NCBI GenBank assembly: GCA_021296535.1
Contig: JAGWAG010000027.1
Location: 1-42,561 of the forward strand
Length of the DNA: 42,561 nucleotides
Direction: 5' to 3'
DNA from: Acidobacteriota bacterium
Lineage (GTDB): Bacteria > Acidobacteriota > Thermoanaerobaculia > Multivoradales > Multivoraceae
Part shown: positions 22,941-29,947 of the stretch, piece by piece
Position numbering within the stretch: position 1 is the first letter of the stretch
How the letters are laid out: each line of letters opens with the position of its first letter
Program-made: the position numbers and the translations under genes
Notes under the pieces: model-generated
What the model was told of the DNA's origin: nothing
Seen by the model: the letters and a program-made list of their open reading frames with translations, nothing else
Database searches by the model: none

Positions 22941-24611
22941 ATGAGACCCCTTCACGGCGACGTTCGCGGACTCAAGGCCGCGCAGCGAAGCGCTCTCGAG
23001 CGCACCTACCGGCGGAAGGTCCGCCCCGACCAGGTCGTGTCGACCGAGCTGGCCCGTCATCTGTGCTCGCTGTCCCGAGAGATCGGACGTCAGGTCGGCG
23101 TGCTGTTGACCCGCGACGGTGCGGTCAGCAAGGTGATCGTCGGCGATGCCAGGCAGCTCGAGATTCCGGACATCGGGCGCCTCAGGGGAGGCCCGGGACG
23201 CTTCCGGCGGCTGCGTCTCGTCCATACCCACCTGCGGGGCGAGAGTCTGACCGCCGACGACCTGAACGATCTGGCGCTGCTGCGACTGGACATGGTCGCG
23301 GTGGTCCAGGCCCTCGAGGACGGTTCCGCGGGCGGTATCGAAGTGGCTTACCTGGCGCCCGAACCCGCGGCGGACGTCACTGCCGGGTCGGCGCAGTTCC
23401 TTCGCGTCGACGCGCCGCAGGTCTACGAACTGGAACTCGACTTCGCGGCGACGATCCGGGCCGTCGAACGGGAAATGGGCCGGCGGCGCGGCGGCCGCGA
23501 AGCGCAGCGCGAGCGCGCCCTCGTGATCGGCGTCAGACCGGACGACGGCCACTTCAGGGAGACGGTCGAGCTCGTGCGCTCGGCCGGTGTCGAAGTCGCG
23601 GGCGTGATGCGTCAGCGCCGTTCGCGTATTCATCCGCGGACCGTCGTGGGGCGGGGCAAGCTGACGGAAATCGTGCTGCAGAGCATGCGCGCGGGCGCCG
23701 AGGTCGCGATCTTCGACATCGACCTGAAGCCCGCGCAGGCTCGGGCGTTCGAGGACGCGACCGGCCTGAAGGCGATCGACCGCACCCAACTGATTCTGGA
23801 CGTGTTCGCGCAGCGTGCCCGCTCGCGGGACGGCAAGCTGCAGGTCGAACTGGCCCAGTTGCGGTACTCCCTGCCGCGGCTGACCGAGAAGGACAAGGGA
23901 CTGTCCCGGCTCGCGGGAGGCATCGGCGGCCGAGGACCGGGCGAAACGGTTCTCGAGGTGGGTCGCCGTCGTATTCGCGACCGGATCCGCAAGCTCGAGA
24001 AGCAGGTCGAACGGCTGTCGCGGCAGCGGGACGTTGCCCGCAGCCGGCGGCGCGACCGGCGGGTGCCGGTGCTCTCCCTGATCGGCTATACGAACGCGGG
24101 CAAGAGCACGCTCCTCAACGCGCTGACCCGCAGTTCGGTTGAAACCGCGTCGCAGCTCTTCGTGACCCTGGACCCGACCAGCCGGCGGATTCGCTTTCCG
24201 AGGGAGGGTGAGGTCGTGATCACCGACACGGTCGGATTCATCGCCGAACTCCCGCCGGACCTCGTGCGGGCGTTCCGGGCCACCCTGGAGGAGCTCGGTG
24301 ACGCGGATCTGCTGCTCCACGTCGTCGATGGTTCCGATCCGGCGTGGCGGACCAAGGCGGAAGCGGTGGACGGGCTGATCGAGGAGTTGTCGCTCGGCTC
24401 GAAGCCTCTGCTGGTCGTGCTGAACAAGTGCGATCTGGTGACGGACGAGCGCGCCGGCCTGCTGGCGGATCGGCTCGATGCGATCGCCGTCAGCGCGCAC
24501 ACGCGGGCGGGTCTGGACCGGCTCGTGGATGCCGCCGAAGAGGCGATGGGCAGGACCGTGCCGCTGCTGCCGGGTGCGGCTCCGAACCACGGCGCGGCGG
24601 CGGCCGGGTGA
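22941..24611 (+). CDS. hflX: Ribosome-associated GTPase HflX (long form)
   Basis: HflX splits stalled or stressed 70S ribosomes with GTP. The 556-residue protein has an extra N-terminal domain (about residues 1-150) absent from the 426-residue E. coli form but known in long HflX proteins. The HflX domain follows (RIHPRTVVGRGKLTEI, QLILDVFAQRARSRDGKLQVELAQLRY, GGIGGRGPGET). The G domain has G1 GYTNAGKST at about 381, G3 DTVGFI at about 429 and G4 NKCD at about 494. The start at ATG 22941 was preferred; TTG at 22932 is in frame and possible. It is the first gene of a four-gene plus-strand operon with gaps of 16, 7 and 13 bp. It is transcribed divergently from rne, so two RNA and ribosome quality-control genes share a control region. 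Confidence 0.93.
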   Translation: MRPLHGDVRGLKAAQRSALERTYRRKVRPDQVVSTELARHLCSLSREIGRQVGVLLTRDGAVSKVIVGDARQLEIPDIGRLRGGPGRFRRLRLVHTHLRGESLTADDLNDLALLRLDMVAVVQALEDGSAGGIEVAYLAPEPAADVTAGSAQFLRVDAPQVYELELDFAATIRAVEREMGRRRGGREAQRERALVIGVRPDDGHFRETVELVRSAGVEVAGVMRQRRSRIHPRTVVGRGKLTEIVLQSMRAGAEVAIFDIDLKPAQARAFEDATGLKAIDRTQLILDVFAQRARSRDGKLQVELAQLRYSLPRLTEKDKGLSRLAGGIGGRGPGETVLEVGRRRIRDRIRKLEKQVERLSRQRDVARSRRRDRRVPVLSLIGYTNAGKSTLLNALTRSSVETASQLFVTLDPTSRRIRFPREGEVVITDTVGFIAELPPDLVRAFRATLEELGDADLLLHVVDGSDPAWRTKAEAVDGLIEELSLGSKPLLVVLNKCDLVTDERAGLLADRLDAIAVSAHTRAGLDRLVDAAEEAMGRTVPLLPGAAPNHGAAAAG

Positions 24612-24627
24612 TAGTCTCACACCCGGC

Positions 24628-25149
24628 ATGAGGTGCTGTCCCGGCATGCGGCGGTGGGGTTTGGGAGCAGGTCTGGCGGGAATCGCGGTTCTCGTCCTGG
24701 CCGGTTTCGTTGCGCTCGTCACGTATTCGCTCCCCGCGGCGGCGGCCGACTCGCCCAGGCTTCCGGACTTCGAGGGTTGGTACGAGGGAGCGGCCGGTCT
24801 GGCGGAGGCGCTGGAGGTCCAGCAGCGCGACAACCTGCCCCTGTTCCTCTACATCTACACCGACTGGTGCCCGTACTGCCGTCAGTTCGAGCGGGAGCTG
24901 CTTTCGGACGCGGAGGTCGACGGCTATCTCGATGCGGTACTCGCCGTGCGCCTCAACCCCGAATCGGGCGGCCGCGAGAGCCAGTTGGCCCAGAGATTCG
25001 GAGTGCGCGGCTATCCGACGCTGGTGATGTACAGCGCCGACGGCCGGACGGCGTCCTACGTCGAGCGCATGGAAATGGTCGGCGGTGCTCCGCAACTCAT
25101 GAGCGGCAGGACGTTTCTGCGGGTCCTCGACGAGGCGGCTAACCGGTAG
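24628..25149 (+). CDS. Membrane-anchored or secreted thioredoxin-fold protein
   Basis: A 173-residue protein. Residues about 8-30 are a hydrophobic signal or anchor (LGAGLAGIAVLVLAGFVALV). The thioredoxin-like domain follows, with DWCPYCRQF (Cys81 and Cys84), DAEVDGYLDAVLAVRLNPES and the cis-Pro loop GVRGYPTLVMYSADG. CPYC in this setting is typical of periplasmic thiol-disulfide oxidoreductases of the thioredoxin_7/DUF255-like type. It is probably exported and acts on disulfides in the periplasm. ATG 24628 was chosen; ATG 24646 is also possible. It lies 16 bp after hflX and 7 bp before the DCC-family gene, which also has a redox Cys pair. Confidence 0.82.
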   Translation: MRCCPGMRRWGLGAGLAGIAVLVLAGFVALVTYSLPAAAADSPRLPDFEGWYEGAAGLAEALEVQQRDNLPLFLYIYTDWCPYCRQFERELLSDAEVDGYLDAVLAVRLNPESGGRESQLAQRFGVRGYPTLVMYSADGRTASYVERMEMVGGAPQLMSGRTFLRVLDEAANR

Positions 25150-25156
25150 CGCCGCC

Positions 25157-25624
25157 ATGGACAAGCGCTTCGAGCCTTGGCCGGCGGGCGTCATCGTCTA
25201 CTACGACGGGGACTGCGCGCTCTGCAACTGGTCGGTGGCGCGATGCCTGGCGCGGGGTGTGCCGCGGGGGGTCCGCTTCGCGCCCCAGGACGGCGAGTTG
25301 TTCGGTCGCCTGGTCGATCTGCGGCCCGACCTCGCCGGAGTCGACAGCATGGTGATCCAGAGCTTCCCCGGTGGCGACCCGGACCAGGGAGGGTCCCCGG
25401 GCGATCCGGCAGGTGAAATCCGTGTGCGCAGCGAGGCGGTGATCTGGCTCGCGTCCCGGCTGCGGGGTCCGGAGCGGTGGCTGGCGTTGCTGCCGTGGGT
25501 GGCGCCTCGGGCGGTCCTGGACTGGGGCTACGGGCAGGTGGCGAAGAATCGCCAGCGGGTCGGACGGCGGCTGGCCGAGTGCCCGGTGCCGACGCCGGAA
25601 CAGCGGCGCTACTTCCTGGCGTGA
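25157..25624 (+). CDS. DCC family (DUF393) thiol-disulfide oxidoreductase-like protein
   Basis: A 155-residue cytoplasmic protein with the hallmark YYDGDCALCNWSV at about residues 15-27, which contains the DxxCxxC pattern of the DCC family. Later family marks are VRFAPQDG, the substrate-like SEAVIWLASRLRGPERW segment and a C-terminal basic region. The biochemical role of the family is not established; a redox function is proposed from its Cys pair. It is packed in the hflX operon (7 bp after the thioredoxin gene, 13 bp before the phosphopantetheinyl transferase). Confidence 0.87.
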   Translation: MDKRFEPWPAGVIVYYDGDCALCNWSVARCLARGVPRGVRFAPQDGELFGRLVDLRPDLAGVDSMVIQSFPGGDPDQGGSPGDPAGEIRVRSEAVIWLASRLRGPERWLALLPWVAPRAVLDWGYGQVAKNRQRVGRRLAECPVPTPEQRRYFLA

Positions 25625-25637
25625 CGGGATTCCTGGC

Positions 25638-26390
25638 GTGAAGGGCGCCAACGGAGTTCCTCCCAGCCTGGCGCGCCACCTTCCTCGCCACATCAGCGCG
25701 GCGGCGCACCGGATCGGCCGGATCGAGGACCTCCGCGACGAGGCGGAGCGGCTGGAGATCACTCTTCCCGCCTCCCTCGAACGCGCCATCGACAAGCGTC
25801 GCCGGGAGTACCTGGCGGGTCGCATCAGCGCGCGGCGTGCTCTGTCGGACTTGTTGGGGACAGCCTTTGCGGAGGGCGATGTCGCCGCGGACGACGACGA
25901 TGTCCCGCTATGGCCCGGCGGGGTGGTCGGTTCGATTTCCCACGGCGCCGGCTTTGGCTTCGCTGCGGTCGCTTCCGCGAGCTTTTGCCGGGGTCTCGGC
26001 GTCGATGTGGAACGTGTCGTTTCCGCGGGTCAGGCTTCGCGTCTCGGACCGCGGGTCTTGACCGATCGAGAGCTCGATCTCCGAGGGGGCGAGAACGGCG
26101 GCCTGACCAGGGAGGAGATGTTCACGCTCGCGTTCTCGGCCAAGGAGAGCGCGTACAAGGCCCTGTTTCCAATCCACCGCCGTGTGCTCGGGTTTTCGGA
26201 TGTCGAACTCGAACGGCGGGACGGCGCGCAGGGAGCGGAGCGCAGCGGAGACCTGCGGCTCCGGGCGACGATCGACCGCGATGCGGGCGTCGTAGCAACC
26301 CTCGTCGGCTGGTACGCGATCACGTGCGATTCCGACGGCTCAGGGGGTGCTGCTACCTGGCGACTTTGGACACTGGTGATGAGCTCTTGA
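25638..26390 (+). CDS. 4'-phosphopantetheinyl transferase (EntD/Sfp-type)
   Basis: Transfers the phosphopantetheine arm of CoA to a Ser of acyl or peptidyl carrier proteins. The 250-residue protein has the family motifs in order: GSISHGAGF (about residue 96), GVDVERV with the metal Asp (about 120) and LAFSAKESAYKAL with the KExxYK-type motif (about 165). Arg-rich ARRALSDLL upstream fits the CoA-binding region. GTG at 25638 is the start and lies 13 bp after the DCC gene stop. It is the last gene of the hflX operon. No polyketide or peptide synthetase gene is in the window, so its carrier protein is elsewhere. The TTGACA of the next promoter overlaps its last codons. Confidence 0.88.
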   Translation: MKGANGVPPSLARHLPRHISAAAHRIGRIEDLRDEAERLEITLPASLERAIDKRRREYLAGRISARRALSDLLGTAFAEGDVAADDDDVPLWPGGVVGSISHGAGFGFAAVASASFCRGLGVDVERVVSAGQASRLGPRVLTDRELDLRGGENGGLTREEMFTLAFSAKESAYKALFPIHRRVLGFSDVELERRDGAQGAERSGDLRLRATIDRDAGVVATLVGWYAITCDSDGSGGAATWRLWTLVMSS

Positions 26391-26416
26391 CAGGCGTCAG
26401 GTGACCGGCCTAGATT
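26387..26416 (+). promoter_or_regulatory. Promoter of the Xre/RES toxin-antitoxin operon
   Basis: TTGACA (26387-26392), 18-bp spacer, TAGATT (26411-26416). Transcription should begin at about 26422-26423, where the antitoxin ATG stands, so the mRNA would be leaderless. The -35 overlaps the end of the preceding gene. Confidence 0.6.
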
Positions 26417-26422
26417 CGTCGA

Positions 26423-26908
26423 ATGACGAGTCAGGCCGAGAAAGCAGCCGTACTCGAGTCCTACGCCGCCCCGGCGGACCTCCCGCTAACGGAGACTGGC
26501 CGCGTGGCGGCGCTTCTCGGGATCGAGGGTGAAGCGCTGAGCGACGTTCAGCTTGCGGACCGCGTCGGCCGCGGATTGCCCCCGGAGGCTGCCTCGGTGC
26601 TGGTCGACGTTCTCGGTCGGAAGAACGTCGTGGGACCAGTCATTCCCGAGGCGACGCTGCGGCGCGCCCGCAACGCCGGCAAGCCGCTGTCGAGAGAGAT
26701 GAGCGAGAGGCTCTACGAACTGGTACGCGTCATCGACGTGTTGAGCCGGGCGTACCACGGGGAACGGGAAGGGATCGAGGCCTTTCTGACCAATCGGCAC
26801 CCTCTGTTGGAAAACCGGACGCCGCTCGAGGTGGCGTGCTCCGGCGCCGCGGGCGCGCGGGCCGTGCTGAAGCTGATTCGCAGGGCCCAGGCCGGCATTC
26901 CCGTCTGA
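26423..26908 (+). CDS. Xre/MbcA/ParS-type antitoxin of a RES toxin
   Basis: A 161-residue antitoxin of the DUF2384 (MbcA/ParS toxin-binding) group. It has an N-terminal helical DNA-binding part (about residues 30-95, LADRVGRGLPPEAASVLVDV, IPEATLRRAR) and a C-terminal toxin-binding part with AFLTNRHPLLENRTPLEVA (about 115-135), which is the family signature. It should neutralise the RES toxin and repress its own promoter. It overlaps the toxin start by one base (TGATG), so translation is coupled. No Shine-Dalgarno precedes the ATG, in line with a leaderless message. Confidence 0.9.
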   Translation: MTSQAEKAAVLESYAAPADLPLTETGRVAALLGIEGEALSDVQLADRVGRGLPPEAASVLVDVLGRKNVVGPVIPEATLRRARNAGKPLSREMSERLYELVRVIDVLSRAYHGEREGIEAFLTNRHPLLENRTPLEVACSGAAGARAVLKLIRRAQAGIPV

Positions 26909-27390
26909 TGACGCCTGTTCTGGCGGCGCCGATGCGAGTCTTTCGCGTCGGCGACGCGACCGGGGTGTTCCCTGTGTGGAGCGCGCAAGGGGCGCGCCGC
27001 TCCTCGGGCCGATGGCACGAGTACGGCACCGAGGTGATCTACGCCTCTGCGAGCTACTCGACCGCCCTGCTCGAGGTGCTTGCGCGCTGGAACCGAAGGA
27101 TGCCGCGCAACCAGCACTTCGTGGAGGCTGCCATACCCGCGGGAACCAGCTACGAGGTTGTCACGCCAGAGATCCTGCCGGAGTGGTCCCATCCCGACGA
27201 GGAGGCGGCGCGGCGCTTCGGCCGCGCGTGGTACCGGGACCGCCGCAGCGTGATCCTCGTCGTGCCGTCCGTCGTGGCGCGCATGGAGCGCAACGTGGTG
27301 ATCAACACCCGCCACCCGGAGTACGAGGGTCTGCGAATCGAGGTCGGGCTGGAGACGCCAGTGTGGTGGGATCGACGGCTGCTCTCGTGA
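26908..27390 (+). CDS. RES domain toxin
   Basis: A 160-residue RES protein. Members studied (MbcT and relatives) destroy NAD+ in the cell. Visible marks are SSGRWHEYGTEVIYASAS with the conserved Arg, STALLEVLARW with the Glu, and VPSVVARMERNVVINTRHPEY with the Ser, the three residues that name the domain. The C-terminus is the typical WWDRRLL. The start is ATG 26908; ATG 26932 (MRVFRVGDA) is closer to the usual family start. It is immediately downstream of its antitoxin. All key residues are present, so it should be active. Confidence 0.9.
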   Translation: MTPVLAAPMRVFRVGDATGVFPVWSAQGARRSSGRWHEYGTEVIYASASYSTALLEVLARWNRRMPRNQHFVEAAIPAGTSYEVVTPEILPEWSHPDEEAARRFGRAWYRDRRSVILVVPSVVARMERNVVINTRHPEYEGLRIEVGLETPVWWDRRLLS

Positions 27391-27473
27391 TGCCGAGCGG
27401 CCGGACAAGCGTTGCTGCCTCGGTCTCGCTGACGATTCGCCTCGCTCGGCCACCGCGGTGTCGCGCAACGCGC

Positions 27474-27560
27474 CGACCAGGGCTGCGCCGCGATCCACTC
27501 GATGGTGTGGAACGAGTCCGCGGTCTCCTCGATGTGCTCTTCGGTTCGCTGGCCGGGATG
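27474..27560 (-). pseudogene. Fragment of a CocE/NonD-type hydrolase
   Basis: A short stretch reads GQRTEEHIEETADSFHTIEW followed by IAAQPWS. This matches the region of X-Pro dipeptidyl-peptidase-like (CocE/NonD) hydrolases just before the nucleophile elbow (family pattern: ...DGYDTIEWLAAQPWSNGRVG). Both sides are degenerate and no start or serine motif is present. It lies in the 207-bp gap between the RES toxin and the next gene. Identification rests on about 27 residues. Confidence 0.4.
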
Positions 27561-27597
27561 CGGTGTGACGGCGCGGTCGCCACGGCGCCTGAACGGG

Positions 27598-29604
27598 TCA
27601 GGCCGGAAGCCGGTAGGCGATCAACTCGAACGGCGCGCCACGCCCGCCGAGCGCGAACACCACGTACTGCCGACCCCGATGCAGGAAGGTGATCGGACTG
27701 CCGTCGGTGTGTGCCGGCAGCTCGATCTCGCCGACAAGTTCGCCGGTCGCCTTGTCGAACGCCCGCAGCGCCGGGGTTTCGATGCGCCAGTCGTCGCGCC
27801 CCGACCCCTCGGCTGTGGCCTCCCGGTCGATTCCGCGGAGGGCGAGCGACCGGCCGGCGGTCACGAACAGCAGCGTCTTCGTCGCCACGACGTGGCCGCG
27901 GGCGCCCGAACCGAGCGCCGGCAGGTCGAGCGCGGCCAGGTCCGGGTGGCGCCGCGGGCCGTAGCCCAGGGGCACGGTCCAGGCGATCTCGCCGCGGTTC
28001 AAATCGTAGGCGGTGACCCGTGAGTAGGGCGGCTTGACCAGGGGCAGGTCGCGGGGGCCGCGGACATCGCTGTTGATGCTGCCGACGTAGTCGAAGGACG
28101 ACCGGCTCGCGTCCGGCTTGCGGAGCGTGTTGACCACGGGCCAGGTGAAGGACGGCACGTAGAGCATTCCGGTCTCCGGGTCGAAGGCGCCACCGGGCCA
28201 GCTCGCGCCGCCGCCGTAGCCGGGCATCAGAAACGTGCCGCGTTTCGTGGGCGGCGTGAAGATCGGCCCGTACTGGTACTGGGAGAGGATCGCCATCGCT
28301 TCGGCGCGAAGTTCCGGCGTGAAGTCGATCAGATCGTTCGGGCCGATGCCCTGGCGTTCAAAGGCCGGCGGCCTGGTGGGGAAGGGCTGGGTCGGCGACG
28401 TCCGCTCGCCGACGATGCCGGTCTGCGGCACTTCGCGTTCCAGGATCGGCCACACGTCTTCACCTGTTCGGGCGTCGAAGACGTAGAGGAAGCCCTGCTT
28501 GGAGAGCTGCATCGCCGCGCGGATCGTGCGGCCCTCGACCTCGATGTCGCCGATGATCGCCGGCGTCGGCAGGTCGTAGTCCCACAGGCCGTGGTGGACC
28601 GTCTGGAAGTGCCAGTGCCGCTCACCGGTCTCGCAGTCGACCGCGACGAGCGACTCGGCGTAGAGGTTGTCGCCGAGGCGGTGTCCGCCGTACCAGTCGT
28701 TGGTCGGCGTGCCGAACGGCAGGTAGGCGAGGCCGAGTTCCGGGTCCGCGCTCATCAGGGTCCATACGTTCGTGTTGCCGCTGACCTTCCACGAACCGTT
28801 CTCCCAGGTATCGCGCCCGGGCTCCCCTTCCTGCGGGACGGAGTGAAAGGTCCAGAGCTGCTCCCCGGTGCGAACGTCGAATCCGCGGACGTCCCCCGGC
28901 GGCGCCTCCGGCGCGCGCGGACCGTCCGATATGGAAGAACCGACGATCACCACGTCCCGGCACAGCGTGACCGGCGAACTCACGCTGTAGACCCGGCGCG
29001 ACACCTCCCGGTGCAGACCGAGGGTCAGGTCGACTCTGCCGCCGTCTCCGAACGACGCGATCGGTTCGCCGCTCAGCGTGTCCACCGCGCGCAGGAAGGA
29101 GTCTCCGCCGGCCCAGACCAGCCGGCCTCCCTCGCCGGGCAGGTCTGGGTCCTTCCAGTACGCGGCGCCCCGGTGCGTGAAGCCGAGATTCGTCGGCCGA
29201 CCGTGAACATAGGCCTTCGGATCGTAGGTCCAGGAGCTCTTTCCCTGCTCGATATCGATCGCCGCGATCTGCCCGTAGCCGGTCGTCACATAGAGCCGGT
29301 CACCCACCTTGATCGGAATCGCCTCATGGTTCCGCGGCACCATGCGCCGCCCGCTCGTTCCGCCATCCCCGGTCATCAACTCGTTGTCCGGCGACGACCA
29401 TCGCCAGGCGACCTCGAGCTCTCCGAAGTTGTCCCGATCGATCTGCCCAAGCGGCGCATACCGCTGACTCGCGTTGTTGCCCGTGGTGACCAGCCAGTCC
29501 GTGTCCAAAGGCTCCTGGGCCAACGCGGCCACCGTCGCCCCGATCGCCATCGCAAGCCCGACTGGCAGCCACCTCAGACCCCGACAACACCTCCGGCCAA
29601 GCAT
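27598..29604 (-). CDS. PQQ-dependent dehydrogenase, glucose-dehydrogenase-like
   Basis: A 668-residue quinoprotein of the membrane glucose dehydrogenase branch, but with a signal peptide (VGLAMAIGATVAALAQ) instead of five membrane helices, so it is periplasmic and soluble. The start ATG 29604 was chosen because the signal follows at once. Propeller marks are NNASQRYAPLGQID, GDVRGFDVRTGEQLWTFH, PGRDTWENGSWKVSGNTNVW, and the catalytic-Asp segment TVHHGLWDYD; the family usually has HHDLWD, and here the first Asp is Gly while the WD Asp remains. LSKQGFLYVFD supplies the PQQ-contacting Lys. It lacks the CxxCH of quinohemoproteins and the vicinal Cys pair of methanol dehydrogenases. The substrate is probably a sugar or polyol. 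No partner gene is adjacent. Confidence 0.88.
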   Translation of the reverse strand: MLGRRCCRGLRWLPVGLAMAIGATVAALAQEPLDTDWLVTTGNNASQRYAPLGQIDRDNFGELEVAWRWSSPDNELMTGDGGTSGRRMVPRNHEAIPIKVGDRLYVTTGYGQIAAIDIEQGKSSWTYDPKAYVHGRPTNLGFTHRGAAYWKDPDLPGEGGRLVWAGGDSFLRAVDTLSGEPIASFGDGGRVDLTLGLHREVSRRVYSVSSPVTLCRDVVIVGSSISDGPRAPEAPPGDVRGFDVRTGEQLWTFHSVPQEGEPGRDTWENGSWKVSGNTNVWTLMSADPELGLAYLPFGTPTNDWYGGHRLGDNLYAESLVAVDCETGERHWHFQTVHHGLWDYDLPTPAIIGDIEVEGRTIRAAMQLSKQGFLYVFDARTGEDVWPILEREVPQTGIVGERTSPTQPFPTRPPAFERQGIGPNDLIDFTPELRAEAMAILSQYQYGPIFTPPTKRGTFLMPGYGGGASWPGGAFDPETGMLYVPSFTWPVVNTLRKPDASRSSFDYVGSINSDVRGPRDLPLVKPPYSRVTAYDLNRGEIAWTVPLGYGPRRHPDLAALDLPALGSGARGHVVATKTLLFVTAGRSLALRGIDREATAEGSGRDDWRIETPALRAFDKATGELVGEIELPAHTDGSPITFLHRGRQYVVFALGGRGAPFELIAYRLPA

Positions 29605-29754
29605 CGGCGAACAGTAGCAGCGGCGAGACCGACAAAAGTGCGGCCGGCGCCCGCGGCGGAAGTGGTCGACGCCACTCGGCAACCACGTCTGGAAGCTCAC
29701 CGCACCGCCAATCCGGCGCAGTAAACGCCACGCCGACGTCGTCCAGCCTGCGCA

Positions 29755-29916
29755 GGGCCACAAGGGGGAGGGGTCCCAGCGGGCTCGGAGTGAGCGACGC
29801 CCGACCACCCAACGCCATGCGACGGCCTACCGGAGCGAACGTAGTGAAGTGCGCGCCAACCTCCCTTCATCCGAGAAAGCGCGCACGGCCGCCGGGACCC
29901 CTCCCCTTTGTGGCCC
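29755..29916. repeat. 162-bp element bounded by 23-bp inverted repeats
   Basis: Arms at 29755-29777 and 29894-29916 are inverted copies with one mismatch (they begin GGGCCACAA and end GAGGGGTCCC). Inside, GTGCGCGC (29849-29856) and GCGCGCAC (29879-29886) form a second perfect inverted pair. There is no coding sequence. It could be a small non-autonomous mobile element or an extragenic palindromic repeat. The rest of the 343-bp gap 29605-29947 shows nothing I can name. Confidence 0.6.
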
Positions 29917-29947
29917 GGAGCGGGCGGGTGAGCCCGACGCCGAGCCG

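Noticed and set aside
22404-24833. An 809-codon open frame antisense to hflX
   Set aside because: It lies over a clear HflX gene with all GTPase motifs. Its translation is low-complexity Arg/Ala/Pro/Gln sequence, as GC-rich codon bias produces on the opposite strand.
27391-27473. Terminator after the RES toxin
   Set aside because: No stem with a following T-run could be seen on the plus strand.
29605-29754. N-terminal extension of the glucose-dehydrogenase-like protein
   Set aside because: The upstream codons are Arg-rich noise; a standard signal peptide begins at ATG 29604.
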